A stretch of 64,000 nt of DNA from an uncultured Alphaproteobacteria bacterium (GTDB lineage Bacteria; Pseudomonadota; Alphaproteobacteria; HIMB59; GCA-002718135), in NCBI GenBank assembly GCA_902572735.1, contig CACGGX010000007.1:1-64000 (forward strand), read 5' to 3'. This document shows positions 10,716-22,163 of this stretch, piece after piece. Below the pieces are notes generated by a model. It saw only the letters and a program-made list of their open reading frames with translations. It did not search any database and was not told the origin of the DNA. Positions within the stretch are counted from its first letter, which is position 1. Every line of letters starts with the position of its first letter. A program made the position numbers and the translations under genes.

Positions 10716-11069
10716 ATGGCAAGAGTATCACGAGGTGTTACAGCAAGAGCTAGACACAAAAAAGTAATTAAAAGAGCAAAAGGTTATTACGGTAGAAGAA
10801 AAAATGTTTTTCGAGTTGCTGTGCAGGCTGTCGAAAGAGGAATGCAATATGCTTATAGAGATCGTAAAAAAAGAAAAAGTGATTTTAGAGGTTTATGGAT
10901 TCAAAGAATCAATGCCGGTGTTCGAATTCATGGTTTAACATATTCACAATTTATATCTGGTCTTAAAAAATCATCTATTGAAATAGATAGAAAGATTTTA
11001 GCGGATCTTGCAGTTAACCAGCCAGAGGCTTTTAAAGCTTTAGTTGATAAAGCTCAATCTGCTAGATAA
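10716..11069 (+). CDS. rplT: 50S ribosomal protein L20
   Basis: [35 protein letters not shown]; start moved to the ATG at 10716 (ORF track starts within rpmI at 10677). Confidence 0.97.
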   Translation: MARVSRGVTARARHKKVIKRAKGYYGRRKNVFRVAVQAVERGMQYAYRDRKKRKSDFRGLWIQRINAGVRIHGLTYSQFISGLKKSSIEIDRKILADLAVNQPEAFKALVDKAQSAR

Positions 11070-11098
11070 TTTTAATTAATAAAATATAATAGATATTG

Positions 11099-12157
11099 AT
11101 GGCATTTGCTGAAAATAAAATTGATGTTCTAAAAAAAATTAAAGCTTCAAAATCCTTCGAAGATTTAGAAAAAATTCGATTATATTATTTAGGTAAAAAA
11201 GGATTAATACCTGAAGCTTTAAAAGGATTAGGCTCTTTGTCGATTGAAGAAAAAAAATCGAAAGGACAAGAATTAAATATTATTAAAAAAGAAATTGAAG
11301 AAGGTATTAAAAACCAAAGAACAGAAATTGAAAATTTTGAAATTTCAAACAGGATTAATTTAGAAACAATTGATGTTACCCTACCACCTAATATTTCTGA
11401 CAAAGGAAAAATACACCCAATTAGTCAAACAATATTTAATATTATAGAAATTTTTGGAAATCTAAATTATGCAGTGGAAACAGGTCCAGATATAGAAACA
11501 GATTTTAATAATTTTACAGCTTTAAATATACCAGAACATCACCCTGCAAGAGAAATGCAGGATACTTTTTATATTCAGGATAACGGAGATAAAAATGTTC
11601 TTCGAACTCATACTAGTCCAGTTCAAGTGAGAACTATGCTCAACACAAAACCACCTATTAAAATTATTGTGCCTGGCAGAACTTATAGAAGTGACTCAGA
11701 TGCTACACATGCTCCTATGTTTCATCAGGTAGAAGGTTTAGTCGTTGATACAAGTTCTACTATGGTTGATTTAAAATCAACACTCGTTTCATTCTTAGAA
11801 GAATTTTTCGAAGTAAAAAACTTACAATACCGTTTTCGTCCAAGCTATTTTCCTTTTACCGAGCCTAGCGCGGAAATGGATGTAGCATATACTAAAGTTA
11901 ATAATAAAATTAAAATTGGTGAAGGAGATAAATGGTTAGAAATACTGGGTTGTGGCATGGTCAATCCTATAGTTTTAGATAATTGTAATATTGATTCAAA
12001 ACAATATCAGGGTTTCGCTTTTGGTATGGGAATTGAACGTTTGTCGATGCTTAAATATGGTATTACAGATCTAAGAAGTTTTTTTGATCCAAATTATAGA
12101 TGGCTAGATCATTATGGTTTTAGTATTTTGGATAATCAATCACGATCAGGACTATAA
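11099..12157 (+). CDS. pheS: phenylalanine--tRNA ligase alpha subunit
   Basis: HPISQTIFNIIEIF, FNNFTALNIPEHHPAREMQDTFY, FRPSYFPFTEPSAEMDV; ATG at 11099. Confidence 0.97.
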   Translation: MAFAENKIDVLKKIKASKSFEDLEKIRLYYLGKKGLIPEALKGLGSLSIEEKKSKGQELNIIKKEIEEGIKNQRTEIENFEISNRINLETIDVTLPPNISDKGKIHPISQTIFNIIEIFGNLNYAVETGPDIETDFNNFTALNIPEHHPAREMQDTFYIQDNGDKNVLRTHTSPVQVRTMLNTKPPIKIIVPGRTYRSDSDATHAPMFHQVEGLVVDTSSTMVDLKSTLVSFLEEFFEVKNLQYRFRPSYFPFTEPSAEMDVAYTKVNNKIKIGEGDKWLEILGCGMVNPIVLDNCNIDSKQYQGFAFGMGIERLSMLKYGITDLRSFFDPNYRWLDHYGFSILDNQSRSGL

Positions 12158-14548
12158 ATGAAATTTACTTTAGATTGGTTAAGAGATCATTTAGATACTT
12201 CTAAAAATTTGAATATTATAACAGATACTTTAACCAATATTGGTTTAGAGATTGAAAGTGTCGAAGATAAATCAGAAATATTTAAGAATTTTACAGTAGC
12301 TAAAGTTTTAAAAGCAGAAAAACATCCAGATGCAGATAAACTTAAAGTATGTCAGGTAGAAACAATAAATGGAAATTTTCAAGTTGTTTGTGGCGCTCCA
12401 AATGCAAGAGAGGGGATGCTTGGCATTTTTGCACCAGAAAATAGCTACATTCCAGGTACAGACATACATTTAAAAAAAACCAAAATAAGAGGAGTTGAGT
12501 CTTGTGGAATGCTTGTATCAGAGAGAGAAATGGGTATTTCTGATGAACACGATGGTATTATTGAAATAAATGATAATTATAAAATTGGAGATCTATTTAG
12601 TAAAATTTTTACAATAGATGAACCTGTTATAGAAATTAATTTAACTCCAAATAGGTCTGATTGTTTATCAGTTAGAGGTATCGCTAGGGATTTAGCGGCA
12701 GCAGGAATTGGTAAATTAAAAGACTTAAATTATAAAAAAACTAAAGAAACATTTAAAAGTCCAATTACTTGGAAAAAAGATTTTCAAAATAATAACCTAT
12801 GTCCTGGTGTAGCAGGTCGATATTTCAAAAATGTTAAAAATATAGAAAGTCCTAAATGGCTTCAAGATAGATTAACTGCAATAGGCTTAAGGCCTATTTC
12901 AGCTCTTGTTGACATTACAAACTATATTACTTTCGATTTAGGCAGACCACTTCATGTTTATGATGCGGACAAGGTCTCAGGCAATTTAACAATGCGATTA
13001 GCCAATAAAAATGAGGAGTGTTTAGCACTAAATGAAGTTAATTATAAATGTGACAGTGATATGATTGTAATTTCTGATGATGAAAATAAACTTCATGGAA
13101 TTGGTGGAGTTATGGGTGGCCTAAATAGCGGTTGTAGTATGAACACTAAAAATGTCTTTCTAGAAGTTGCGTTATTTGATCCAATCTCTGTAACTAAAAC
13201 TGGAAGAAAACTAAATCTTCAAAGTGATGCACGCTATCGTTTTGAAAGAGGGATAGATACTGATTCTATCTATTGGGGTGTAGATGCTGCAACTCAAATG
13301 ATTTTAGAATTATGTGGAGGGGAAGTAAGTGAGTTCGTTTCTTCAGAAATTAATATAGAGAAAAGTAAACCATTTATGTTTGAAACAAATAAAGTAAAGA
13401 CTTTTGGTGGAATTGAAATCAATAAAAATGAACAAGAAAAAATTTTAGTTTCACTTGGTTTTTCTGTTAATGAAAAAAAATCAAAATTTGAAATTCAAAG
13501 TCCTACTTTTAGACCAGATATTGTTGGTGAGGCAGATATCGTAGAGGAAATAATTAGAATTTATGGTTATAATAAAATTCCTCTTAAAAAAGTAACTAAT
13601 CAAGAAGAAAAAAAGCAGATTTTAAATTCCAAAACAAAAACTTTTTATAAAAGTAAAAAAACTATTGCTCTAAATGGATATTCTGAAGTTGTAACTTGGT
13701 CATTTATGGATGAAAATAACGCAAAAATTATATCAGATGAAATAATTAGTTTAAAAAATCCTATAAGTACTGATTTAAATACGATGAGACCATCAACGCT
13801 TCCAAATTTATTAGAAGCAATTAATCAAAATAAATCTAGAATGTACTTAAGAGCAAAAATATTTGAAGTAGGTCCAAATTTTTCTAAATCATTACCTGAC
13901 CAACAAGAAAATGTGGCCACTGCTATAGCTTATGGCTCATCTGATGAACAAAATTGGTTATCAAATAAAAAAAATATTGATGCCTTTAGTATAAAAGCTG
14001 ATTTATTTTCTATTTTAGCTGATTTAAATGTACCTGTAGATAATTTGTTATATGAAAAATTAGAAGGTCAAATTTATCATCCTGGCAAATCATCTTCTTT
14101 GAAGCTTGGTAAAAACAAAATAGCTAATTTTGGAGAATTACATCCAATTCTATTAAAAACAATGGATGTTAATTTCAAGGTATACGGTTTTGAAATATAT
14201 TTAGAGAATATTTCACAATTTCAAGAAAATAAATCTTCTTCTAAAGGTGGTTTTGCTAACAATCCTTATCAAATGGTTGAAAGAGACTTTGCCTTTCTTT
14301 TCCCAAAAGAAGTTAGGGCTGGTGAGATAATTAAAAAAGTAAAAAAAATAGATAAAAATATAATTCAAAACGTAATGATATTTGATGTTTATGATGGAGA
14401 TAAACTTCCAGAAAATAAAAAAAGTATTGCTTTTAGGGTTTTACTTCAACCTCAAGATAAAACATTCAATGATCAAGAAATTGAGGAATTATCAAATAAA
14501 ATAATAGACGAAATATCTAAATCGCTTGATGCATCTATAAGAAACTAA
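12158..14548 (+). CDS. pheT: phenylalanine--tRNA ligase beta subunit
   Basis: [67 protein letters not shown]. Confidence 0.97.
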   Translation: MKFTLDWLRDHLDTSKNLNIITDTLTNIGLEIESVEDKSEIFKNFTVAKVLKAEKHPDADKLKVCQVETINGNFQVVCGAPNAREGMLGIFAPENSYIPGTDIHLKKTKIRGVESCGMLVSEREMGISDEHDGIIEINDNYKIGDLFSKIFTIDEPVIEINLTPNRSDCLSVRGIARDLAAAGIGKLKDLNYKKTKETFKSPITWKKDFQNNNLCPGVAGRYFKNVKNIESPKWLQDRLTAIGLRPISALVDITNYITFDLGRPLHVYDADKVSGNLTMRLANKNEECLALNEVNYKCDSDMIVISDDENKLHGIGGVMGGLNSGCSMNTKNVFLEVALFDPISVTKTGRKLNLQSDARYRFERGIDTDSIYWGVDAATQMILELCGGEVSEFVSSEINIEKSKPFMFETNKVKTFGGIEINKNEQEKILVSLGFSVNEKKSKFEIQSPTFRPDIVGEADIVEEIIRIYGYNKIPLKKVTNQEEKKQILNSKTKTFYKSKKTIALNGYSEVVTWSFMDENNAKIISDEIISLKNPISTDLNTMRPSTLPNLLEAINQNKSRMYLRAKIFEVGPNFSKSLPDQQENVATAIAYGSSDEQNWLSNKKNIDAFSIKADLFSILADLNVPVDNLLYEKLEGQIYHPGKSSSLKLGKNKIANFGELHPILLKTMDVNFKVYGFEIYLENISQFQENKSSSKGGFANNPYQMVERDFAFLFPKEVRAGEIIKKVKKIDKNIIQNVMIFDVYDGDKLPENKKSIAFRVLLQPQDKTFNDQEIEELSNKIIDEISKSLDASIRN

Positions 14549-16350
14549 TGACAGAACTTAGTTCTATTCGTAATTTCTCAATTGTTGCTCACATAGATCA
14601 TGGAAAATCAACGTTAGCTGATAGACTAATACAGTTTTGTGGAGGTCTAACTGATAGAGAAATGAAAGAACAGGTTCTAGACTCAATGGAATTAGAAAGA
14701 GAAAGAGGCATTACAATAAAAGCTCAAACAGTTAGACTTTCTTACAAATCAAATGATGGCAAAACTTACATACTTAATATTATGGACACTCCAGGTCATG
14801 TTGATTTCTCATATGAGGTATCAAGATCTTTAGCAGCATGCGAGGGATCTTTGTTAATAGTTGATTCTACACAGGGTGTTGAGGCACAAACATTAGCTAA
14901 TGCGTATCAGGCTATTAATAATGATCATGAAATTTTACCTGTCCTAAATAAAATTGATCTTCCTTCTTCAGAGCCAGATAAAATAAAATCACAAATTGAA
15001 GATGTTCTTGGTATTGAAACAGACAATGCTTCTCTTGTTTCAGCGAAAACAGGTATAGGTATAGAAGATTTATTAAAAAAAATCATAACGCTTCTTCCTT
15101 CTCCATCAGGTGAAATAAGTAAAGAATTGAAATGTATGTTAGTTGATAGTTGGTATGACAGTTATCTTGGTGTTGTGGTACTTGTAAGAGTTATAAATGG
15201 AGAGCTAAAAAAAGGTCAGAAAATAAGATTTATGGCAACAGGTGCAACATATACAATTGATAGAGTAGGGATATTTTCTCCTAAAGCAACTGAAGTTGAT
15301 ACTCTTGGGCCAGGTGAAATTGGTTTTATAAATTCTGGAATTAAAAGTGTTTCCGATTGTAAAGTTGGTGACACAATAACAGATGATAAATTTCCAACTG
15401 ATGAAGTTCTCCCAGGTTTTAAACCATCCCAACCTGTAGTTTTTTGTGGAATGTTTCCAGTTGACTCAGATGATTACGAACATATGCGAGATAGTATGTC
15501 TAAACTTGCTCTGAATGACTCAAGTTTTTCTTATGAACCAGAAGTAAGTCCTGCTTTAGGCTATGGCTTTCGCTGTGGTTTTTTAGGTTTATTACATTTA
15601 GAAATTATTAGAGATCGGTTTGAAAGAGAATTTAATTTAGAACTTGTTACAACAGCACCATCAGTTGTTTATAAAATTTTAATGAAAGATGGCTCTACTA
15701 TAAATCTCCACAATCCTACAGATATGCCAGATCCAGTTAAAGTTGAGAACATTTCTGAGCCCTGGATTAAAGCTACAATTATTGTGCCTGAAGAATTCTT
15801 AGGATCAGTTTTAGAATTATGTACTTCAAAAAGAGGTATTCAGCTAAATATGAGTTATGCAGGTAATAGACCTTTAGTTGAATATAAACTTCCACTAAAT
15901 GAAGTCGTTTTTGATTTTTACGATAGATTAAAATCAATTACAAAAGGATATGCAAGTTTTGATTACGAAATTACTGGATACGAAGTTAATAATTTAGTTA
16001 AGGTAGGTATACTTATAAACGGAGATCCAGTAGATGCACTTTCATTAATAGTGCATAAAGATAGATCCGAGCAGAGAGGTAGGGCTTTATGTGAAAGACT
16101 TAAAGACCTTATACCAAGGCAACAATTTAAAGTGGCTATTCAAGCAGCAATAGGTGGAAAAGTAATTGCTCGCGAAACAGTAGCTTCTTTTAGAAAAGAT
16201 GTAACCCAAAAACTATATGGTGGTGATGTAACGAGGAAAAACAAACTTTTAGACAAGCAAAAAAAAGGAAAAAAAAGAATGAGACAGTTTGGAAAAGTAG
16301 ACATACCACAAAATACTTTTCTTAATGCTTTAAAAATGAATGATAATTAG
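14548..16350 (+). CDS. lepA: elongation factor 4
   Basis: [58 protein letters not shown]; start overlaps pheT stop by 1 nt (TAATG). Confidence 0.98.
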   Translation: MTELSSIRNFSIVAHIDHGKSTLADRLIQFCGGLTDREMKEQVLDSMELERERGITIKAQTVRLSYKSNDGKTYILNIMDTPGHVDFSYEVSRSLAACEGSLLIVDSTQGVEAQTLANAYQAINNDHEILPVLNKIDLPSSEPDKIKSQIEDVLGIETDNASLVSAKTGIGIEDLLKKIITLLPSPSGEISKELKCMLVDSWYDSYLGVVVLVRVINGELKKGQKIRFMATGATYTIDRVGIFSPKATEVDTLGPGEIGFINSGIKSVSDCKVGDTITDDKFPTDEVLPGFKPSQPVVFCGMFPVDSDDYEHMRDSMSKLALNDSSFSYEPEVSPALGYGFRCGFLGLLHLEIIRDRFEREFNLELVTTAPSVVYKILMKDGSTINLHNPTDMPDPVKVENISEPWIKATIIVPEEFLGSVLELCTSKRGIQLNMSYAGNRPLVEYKLPLNEVVFDFYDRLKSITKGYASFDYEITGYEVNNLVKVGILINGDPVDALSLIVHKDRSEQRGRALCERLKDLIPRQQFKVAIQAAIGGKVIARETVASFRKDVTQKLYGGDVTRKNKLLDKQKKGKKRMRQFGKVDIPQNTFLNALKMNDN

Positions 16351-17846
16351 TATCGCTTTCTATCAATTAATTTACCATTATATATCGGAGGCCAACTATC
16401 ATATCTTTTATTATACCAATTATATTTTCTAATATTTTCAGTTATAAAATATAATAAAATAATAATAAGAAAATAATTAGAATAATTTTTTATATTTATA
16501 TTGAATTTTTTAAACAAAATTACCCAAAAAGGTAGAAATAAAAATATGATAATTGACAGATTATAGAATAAACCAAATCTATATGCTGGGGTAACAAAAA
16601 ACCAAATAATGTTACATATAAAAATAATTCCAAGTAAAAATAAATATTTTTTATTTATAAATTTTATAAAATAAAAATTTGTATAAACTTTTTTTGATTT
16701 AATAAATAAATATAAAACTGGGAAAAGTAGCAATAATATAAAGACTAAATAAGTTTCTATCAATTTAACAAAATGACCATCAAACCAAATCTTTATCCAA
16801 CTAAAACCTTCTACTTTATCGCTGGTAATTCTATCTCCTTTTGCAAAAGACTCAATTATATCTCTTTCATTAATTGCTAGTTCATTATTTTTAAAACAAG
16901 TTATTTCTATAGGCCAAATTAAACATCCACTAATATTTATATTTTGAAAAAACCACACAAAAATTATAATTAAAGGAATAAGTAGTTTGATAAATTTTAT
17001 TTTTTTAATTTCAATATTAAATAAAATTATAAAAAGATAAAAAAATATTAATGTATTAGTAATTTTAAAAACAAAAGCTGTACATGTAAGAATTAATAGT
17101 AATAACAAATAATCGTTTGTATAATTAATTTTTACATCAAAAGATTTATATAATATTACAAAAAGAACATATATAGATAAAATAAAACCAGGAACATCTG
17201 TACCAAAATCTTTATATTTATTTAATACACCAAGTAAAAAAATTAATACAAATAATGAAGATATACCTAAATATAAGTTTCCATTTTTTATTGATTTATT
17301 ATACAATTTATATGTATCATAAATAGATAAGGCGTATAATAAAGATCCAAGAGTAAAATAAGTGCTTGAGAAATAATTAATTGTGAAGACTGAATTTAAA
17401 AATAACCAATAACTATTATAACTTATTCTCCTACTATGTTCTATTTCATATAAATTTTTAGATTTATAATTGTTTATTAGTTCTAAATGATAATCAAAAT
17501 CATCATTAACACCAGCATATATAGCAAAAAATAAAACAAAAATTATTATAAAAAAAATAAATTTTATTTCTTTTAATTTAAACAAATGTTTTGATAAAAA
17601 AAAATAAATAAATAATCCTATAATTAATACAACAATAGTTAACTGATTATTTATTGGAAAAAATATGTTTATTATACCAAGTATAATTCCAATTAAAAAT
17701 AATCCTTTGATAAAAACTAAATTCTTTAAACTAAAAAAATCAGTATCAATTTTTAATATCTTATTTAATGCTAATCCATATCCAATTACACTCAGTAAAG
17801 TGAACAAAATATGAAAAGGAAATACTATATAGTTTAAAGTAACCAC
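16347..17846 (-). CDS. polytopic membrane protein, glycan-cluster associated
   Basis: 499 aa, many hydrophobic segments; motif [13 protein letters not shown] shared with the 22164-23969 product (ISGCLAYPIYFTC). Confidence 0.7.
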   Translation of the reverse strand: MVTLNYIVFPFHILFTLLSVIGYGLALNKILKIDTDFFSLKNLVFIKGLFLIGIILGIINIFFPINNQLTIVVLIIGLFIYFFLSKHLFKLKEIKFIFFIIIFVLFFAIYAGVNDDFDYHLELINNYKSKNLYEIEHSRRISYNSYWLFLNSVFTINYFSSTYFTLGSLLYALSIYDTYKLYNKSIKNGNLYLGISSLFVLIFLLGVLNKYKDFGTDVPGFILSIYVLFVILYKSFDVKINYTNDYLLLLLILTCTAFVFKITNTLIFFYLFIILFNIEIKKIKFIKLLIPLIIIFVWFFQNINISGCLIWPIEITCFKNNELAINERDIIESFAKGDRITSDKVEGFSWIKIWFDGHFVKLIETYLVFILLLLFPVLYLFIKSKKVYTNFYFIKFINKKYLFLLGIIFICNIIWFFVTPAYRFGLFYNLSIIIFLFLPFWVILFKKFNINIKNYSNYFLIIILLYFITENIRKYNWYNKRYDSWPPIYNGKLIDRKRY

Positions 17847-17859
17847 GAAATAAATTTGT

Positions 17860-18756
17860 TTAACATTTATAAAATTTTTCTAAGATTTTAGTAGTTTTAA
17901 TTGAAATATCTAATAATTCAGATGATATTAAATAATCTTTATTTCTAATTATATTTTCAAAATTATCTAGTAATGATTCTAATGGAGTTTTTGAATTTCT
18001 AAATATTAAAATATTATTAATGTACACCTCATGCTTAATAAAATCACATAGTAAGAAATCTCCATTTAATAAAATTATTTTGATTAACCTTTTTTTAATT
18101 TGAAATAAATTTCCAGTTATTATTTTAACATTTATAGTATTATTTATTGAAAATATAAATTTTGATACCAACCCTTTGTTTGTATTATTTTTTTTAATTT
18201 CACTATTTTTATATTTGTTAGTAATATCTTTTTTAAATAATTTAAATATTAAGGCAAAAGAGTGAAAGCCCCAGTCCCAAATTGGATTAATATCATCTCT
18301 AAAAGGTCCATTACCGCCCTCAACAATAATTATTCTTTTGATATTTGTTTTATTTTTATTAACAAATTTTTCAATTTCATTTGAACATTCAGAAAATATA
18401 TTAGTAATATTGGGTAAAACTAATATTTCGTGATCTTTAGATATTTTCTTTAAATCTAAAATATTTTTATAATTATTTGTAACTGGTTTTTCTAAAATTA
18501 CAGGTAAATTATTATTTACTAACAATTTTATTACATCTAAGTTTATTTTTGGTGATGAGGCTACATATATGCAATCAATATTTTTTGCTTCAATCATTTC
18601 TTTAGGTGTTTTAAACACCTCAACATTTTTATAATAAGATTTATGTCTATGTTTACAAACTATTTTTTTTAGTTGAAAAAATTCATTTTTTTTTACTTCT
18701 CTAATAATTGTATCTGACCATTTTCCACAACCGACTAAACCTAAATTAAAAACCAT
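17860..18756 (-). CDS. Gfo/Idh/MocA family oxidoreductase
   Basis: NLGLVGCGKWSDTIIREVKK; CIYVASSPKINLDVIKLLVNNNLPVILEKPVTNN. Confidence 0.85.
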   Translation of the reverse strand: MVFNLGLVGCGKWSDTIIREVKKNEFFQLKKIVCKHRHKSYYKNVEVFKTPKEMIEAKNIDCIYVASSPKINLDVIKLLVNNNLPVILEKPVTNNYKNILDLKKISKDHEILVLPNITNIFSECSNEIEKFVNKNKTNIKRIIIVEGGNGPFRDDINPIWDWGFHSFALIFKLFKKDITNKYKNSEIKKNNTNKGLVSKFIFSINNTINVKIITGNLFQIKKRLIKIILLNGDFLLCDFIKHEVYINNILIFRNSKTPLESLLDNFENIIRNKDYLISSELLDISIKTTKILEKFYKC

Positions 18757-18759
18757 TAA

Positions 18760-19791
18760 CTAATATTTATAGTTTCTTGTAGCCCACATTAAGTAATTTT
18801 TAAGACCTTTTTCGATAGAAATTTGAGGTTTATAATTTAAATGTTTTTTAGCTTTCGAAATATCTGGGCATCTTCTAAGTGGTTCGTCATCTGGATAAGA
18901 CTTTGGATAAACTATTTGTTTTGATTGTATTTTTTTTTTATAAACTTTATTTAAAATTTTTATTACTTCTTTTACTGAAATTTCTGGATTAGTATTTCCA
19001 ATATTATAAACTTCTCCTGATTTACCTAAACACATAACTCTTAAAAAACCTTCAATTGCATCAGTTATATAACAATAAGTTCTAGTTTGTGACCCTGATC
19101 CATAGATATTTAGTGTTTTGTTTCTTAAAATATTACTTATAAAATTTGGAAAAATTCTGTAGTCATTTTGCTTCATTCCAGGGCCATAAACATTAAAAGG
19201 CCTAATGATATTTGTGTGTGTATTGAAATATTTTTTATGTATATAACAGTAAGTTTCTCCTAATCTTTTACTTTCATCATAACAAGATCTAGGACCAATT
19301 GATGTTACATTTCCATTATAATCTTCTCTTGTTGGAATATTTTTTTTATCAGGATTTCCATATATTTCACTAGTGCTAAAATAAAAAAATTTAGTTTTAT
19401 TTCCTTTTGCTAAATTTAAACAATTTTTTATCCCTTCTATTGTTACGTCAATTGTTTCAAGTGGATATTTTCTATAATAAAATGGACTAGCAATACCTGC
19501 GGCGTGAATTATAAAATCAAATCTTTTTTTCGTTGTAAATGATTTGGAAAGATCTTTCTTTATTAGTTCAATATTTTTATCAATTTTTTTACTACTAACA
19601 TTCTTATCAAATACTACAAGTTTGATTGGTTTTTTTAATTTATAATTTAATCTTCTAAAAACTTCTACAAAATATTTACCTATAAAACCATTTCCTCCAG
19701 TTAATAAAATCTTTTTATTTTCAAAGTATTTTAATAAATCATTTGAGTTTTTTAATATTATTTCAATATCGCTATCTAAAAAATGTTTCAT
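18760..19791 (-). CDS. NAD-dependent epimerase/dehydratase (extended SDR)
   Basis: KKILLTGGNGFIGKYFVEVF; FYFSTSEIYGNP; SCYDESKRLGETYC; IIRPFNVYGPGM. Confidence 0.9.
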   Translation of the reverse strand: MKHFLDSDIEIILKNSNDLLKYFENKKILLTGGNGFIGKYFVEVFRRLNYKLKKPIKLVVFDKNVSSKKIDKNIELIKKDLSKSFTTKKRFDFIIHAAGIASPFYYRKYPLETIDVTIEGIKNCLNLAKGNKTKFFYFSTSEIYGNPDKKNIPTREDYNGNVTSIGPRSCYDESKRLGETYCYIHKKYFNTHTNIIRPFNVYGPGMKQNDYRIFPNFISNILRNKTLNIYGSGSQTRTYCYITDAIEGFLRVMCLGKSGEVYNIGNTNPEISVKEVIKILNKVYKKKIQSKQIVYPKSYPDDEPLRRCPDISKAKKHLNYKPQISIEKGLKNYLMWATRNYKY

Positions 19792-20972
19792 ATTAATTTT
19801 TTTAATGGAATTGGTTTGTAGAACTTTACATTTATTTTTTTGAAGTTTTTTTTAATGTCTCTAAAATATTCATAAGCAAATACAATAACAACATTTATAT
19901 TACTTTTTATATTTTTATTTTTATTTAAAATTTTAATATGACTTCCAGGGGTAAATTTATTTTGTTTAATTGGACTATCATCAATAATATAATCAATTAA
20001 TTTACTATTAATTTTTGAAAAATTTGTGATTGTAGAAACTCTTGCTGGAGCTCCATATCCTATAATTCTTTTTCCATCTATTTTAAATTGAGTTAACTTA
20101 TTTTTAAGATTATTTGATTCTTTAATAATTTTTTTATTAATCTTGTTTAATGTAGAAATATTTAAATATTTTTTTTCTTTTGATAAAATTTCCTTACATC
20201 TTTTGGTTTTTTTTACAACTTTAGCATTTTTAATATAAAGTCTTAATGAACTTCCATGAATATTTATTAACTCAATATCAAATAAACTCATACCAAAAGA
20301 TTGAAAAATATAGTTTATAGAATTAGCTGAGTAATAAAAAGGTCTATCAAAATAAAATCGTTCATATTCCAAGTTCTTAATAAAATTATATAAATATTCT
20401 ATTTCTATAATTAAAATTCCATTTTCTTTAAGAAAAAATTTTGAATTTTTAGCAAACTTCAAGGGATCTTCTAAATGAGTTACTACACTTGATGCTACCA
20501 AAACATCTGGTTTTGAATGCTCTTTTATAATCTTGTTAATTACTCTTTTTTCAAAAAAATCTATATAAGTTTTCAGTCCTCTATCATTAGCAATTTTACC
20601 AACGTTAAATGATGGATCAATTCCTATACCTTTTACTTTATTTTTTTTCAATGGCTCCAATAAAATTCCATCATTTGAACCAATATCAACAACAAACTTA
20701 TATTTTTTTAGTTTTTTTGCTAATTTATTAAAATGATCACGTAGCCCTTTATTTACTGATGATAGATAAAAGTATTCTTCAAACATTAATTTTCTACTTA
20801 TTATGTTTTTAATTTGAGCAGTACGACAAACTTCACAAAAAAAAATAGATAAGTTAAATTTTTTTTCTTTTTTTATTTCTCTAATATTTTTAGGATATTT
20901 ATTTGCTAGTGGTTGTTTACCAAGATTTAAAAATTCCTTTGTTTTATTTGAATGACATACTCTACACTTCAT
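19788..20972 (-). CDS. SAM-dependent C-methyltransferase (zinc-binding N-domain type)
   Basis: N-terminal CRVCHSNKTKEFLNLGKQPLANKYP with later CEVCRTAQ; VDIGSNDGILLEPLKK SAM motif; GYGAPARVSTITNFSKI C-terminal domain, as in deoxysugar C-methyltransferases. Confidence 0.85.
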   Translation of the reverse strand: MKCRVCHSNKTKEFLNLGKQPLANKYPKNIREIKKEKKFNLSIFFCEVCRTAQIKNIISRKLMFEEYFYLSSVNKGLRDHFNKLAKKLKKYKFVVDIGSNDGILLEPLKKNKVKGIGIDPSFNVGKIANDRGLKTYIDFFEKRVINKIIKEHSKPDVLVASSVVTHLEDPLKFAKNSKFFLKENGILIIEIEYLYNFIKNLEYERFYFDRPFYYSANSINYIFQSFGMSLFDIELINIHGSSLRLYIKNAKVVKKTKRCKEILSKEKKYLNISTLNKINKKIIKESNNLKNKLTQFKIDGKRIIGYGAPARVSTITNFSKINSKLIDYIIDDSPIKQNKFTPGSHIKILNKNKNIKSNINVVIVFAYEYFRDIKKNFKKINVKFYKPIPLKKLI

Positions 20973-20973
20973 A

Positions 20974-21672
20974 TTAAAAAATTGTCTTTATTCTTGTAAT
21001 TAATATCCAATAAATAACTGAAAACACATCGAAATATCTAATTTTTTTACCATCTTTATATTTTCTTGCATCATAGTTAATTCCAATTTCATAAATTCTA
21101 TTTGATTTTCCAACAACATAGGTCAATATCTCTGCGTGTTGTCCCCATCTTAAAGATTTTAATTTTTCTTCATCTAAATTATCTTTTTTAAAGAGCATGT
21201 AACAGCAATAAATATCTGAAAAAGTTGTATTATTGATTAAATTAAATAATGATGTAATAAATTTATTACCGAGCATGTGCCAAAAGTGCAAAACACTCCT
21301 CTGATTACCTATAAATCTACTTCCTAGTATCAAGTCTGCTCCAAAATTTTTTATTTTTTTTATAAATAAAATCAGATCAACTGGATCATATTCTAGGTCA
21401 GCATCTTGAATCACTACATAATCTGATTTAACTTTTTTTAATCCTTCCATTACAGCTTTGCCCTTTCCAGAATTATTTTTAATTTCTATAAGTTTAGTAT
21501 ATAAATTTTTATTTTCTATTAATATTTCTAAAGTTTTGTCAGTTGAACCATCATTTATAACAATAATTTCTAATTCAGAATATTTTTTTAAAACATCAAT
21601 TTTTTTAAGAATTTTTAATATAGTTTTTTGTTCATTATAAACTGGAATAATTATAGATAATGATATTTTCAT
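20974..21672 (-). CDS. glycosyltransferase family 2
   Basis: LSIIIPVYNEQKTILKILKKI; IVINDGSTDKT; VVIQDADLEYDPVDL; ILGSRF. Confidence 0.9.
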   Translation of the reverse strand: MKISLSIIIPVYNEQKTILKILKKIDVLKKYSELEIIVINDGSTDKTLEILIENKNLYTKLIEIKNNSGKGKAVMEGLKKVKSDYVVIQDADLEYDPVDLILFIKKIKNFGADLILGSRFIGNQRSVLHFWHMLGNKFITSLFNLINNTTFSDIYCCYMLFKKDNLDEEKLKSLRWGQHAEILTYVVGKSNRIYEIGINYDARKYKDGKKIRYFDVFSVIYWILITRIKTIF

Positions 21673-21862
21673 GATAATTAATTTTTTTTAATTTATCATT
21701 TATCATTATTTATAAAAATAATCATAAAATTAAAATAAAATTAAAAGTGAAGATGTTATTAAAATACTATAATAACTTGAAACATTCGTATAAGATCTGT
21801 AATTGTTTAAAGCCTACTTGCAGATCTATTTAGTAACAATTAGATATATTTATTTGTATTAA

Positions 21863-21967
21863 CTAAAATGCACCTATGTTTGGACTAAGCCAACCTTGAC
21901 AACTAGTTAGAAATAAAGGTAATTGAATAATAAATAGATAAACCAAAAAATTTTTAAAATTTTTCAT
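21863..21967 (-). CDS. candidate 34-aa lipoprotein
   Basis: MKNFKNFLVYLFIIQLPLFLTSCQGWLSPNIGAF: Lys-containing N-region, hydrophobic core, lipobox LTSC; the longer ORF-track start would run into tRNA-Ser. Confidence 0.35.
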   Translation of the reverse strand: MKNFKNFLVYLFIIQLPLFLTSCQGWLSPNIGAF

Positions 21968-22066
21968 AATTATATATCTTTGAATTAGTATAGAATATGC
22001 ATTAAAGCTATAGTAAAAATATGACCTGAAAATTTTTTTGTGATTAACTAATTTTTGCTTTTGTAT

Positions 22067-22156
22067 GGAGAGATGTGAGAGTGGTTTAATCAGCACGCTT
22101 GGAAAGCGTGTGTAGTAGCAATACTACCGAGGGTTCGAATCCCTCTCTCTCCGCCA
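22067..22156 (+). tRNA. tRNA-Ser(GGA), CCA encoded
   Basis: Acceptor GGAGAGA/TCTCTCC, anticodon stem CGCTT-GGA-AAGCG, long variable arm GTAGTA-GCAA-TACTAC, T-arm GGGTTCGAATCCC, GCCA 3' end. Confidence 0.96.
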
Positions 22157-22163
22157 TAATCAC

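Noticed and set aside
21968-22096. N-terminal half of the 21863-22096 ORF
   Set aside because: Runs antisense into tRNA-Ser; only the internal ATG giving a lipoprotein signal is plausible.
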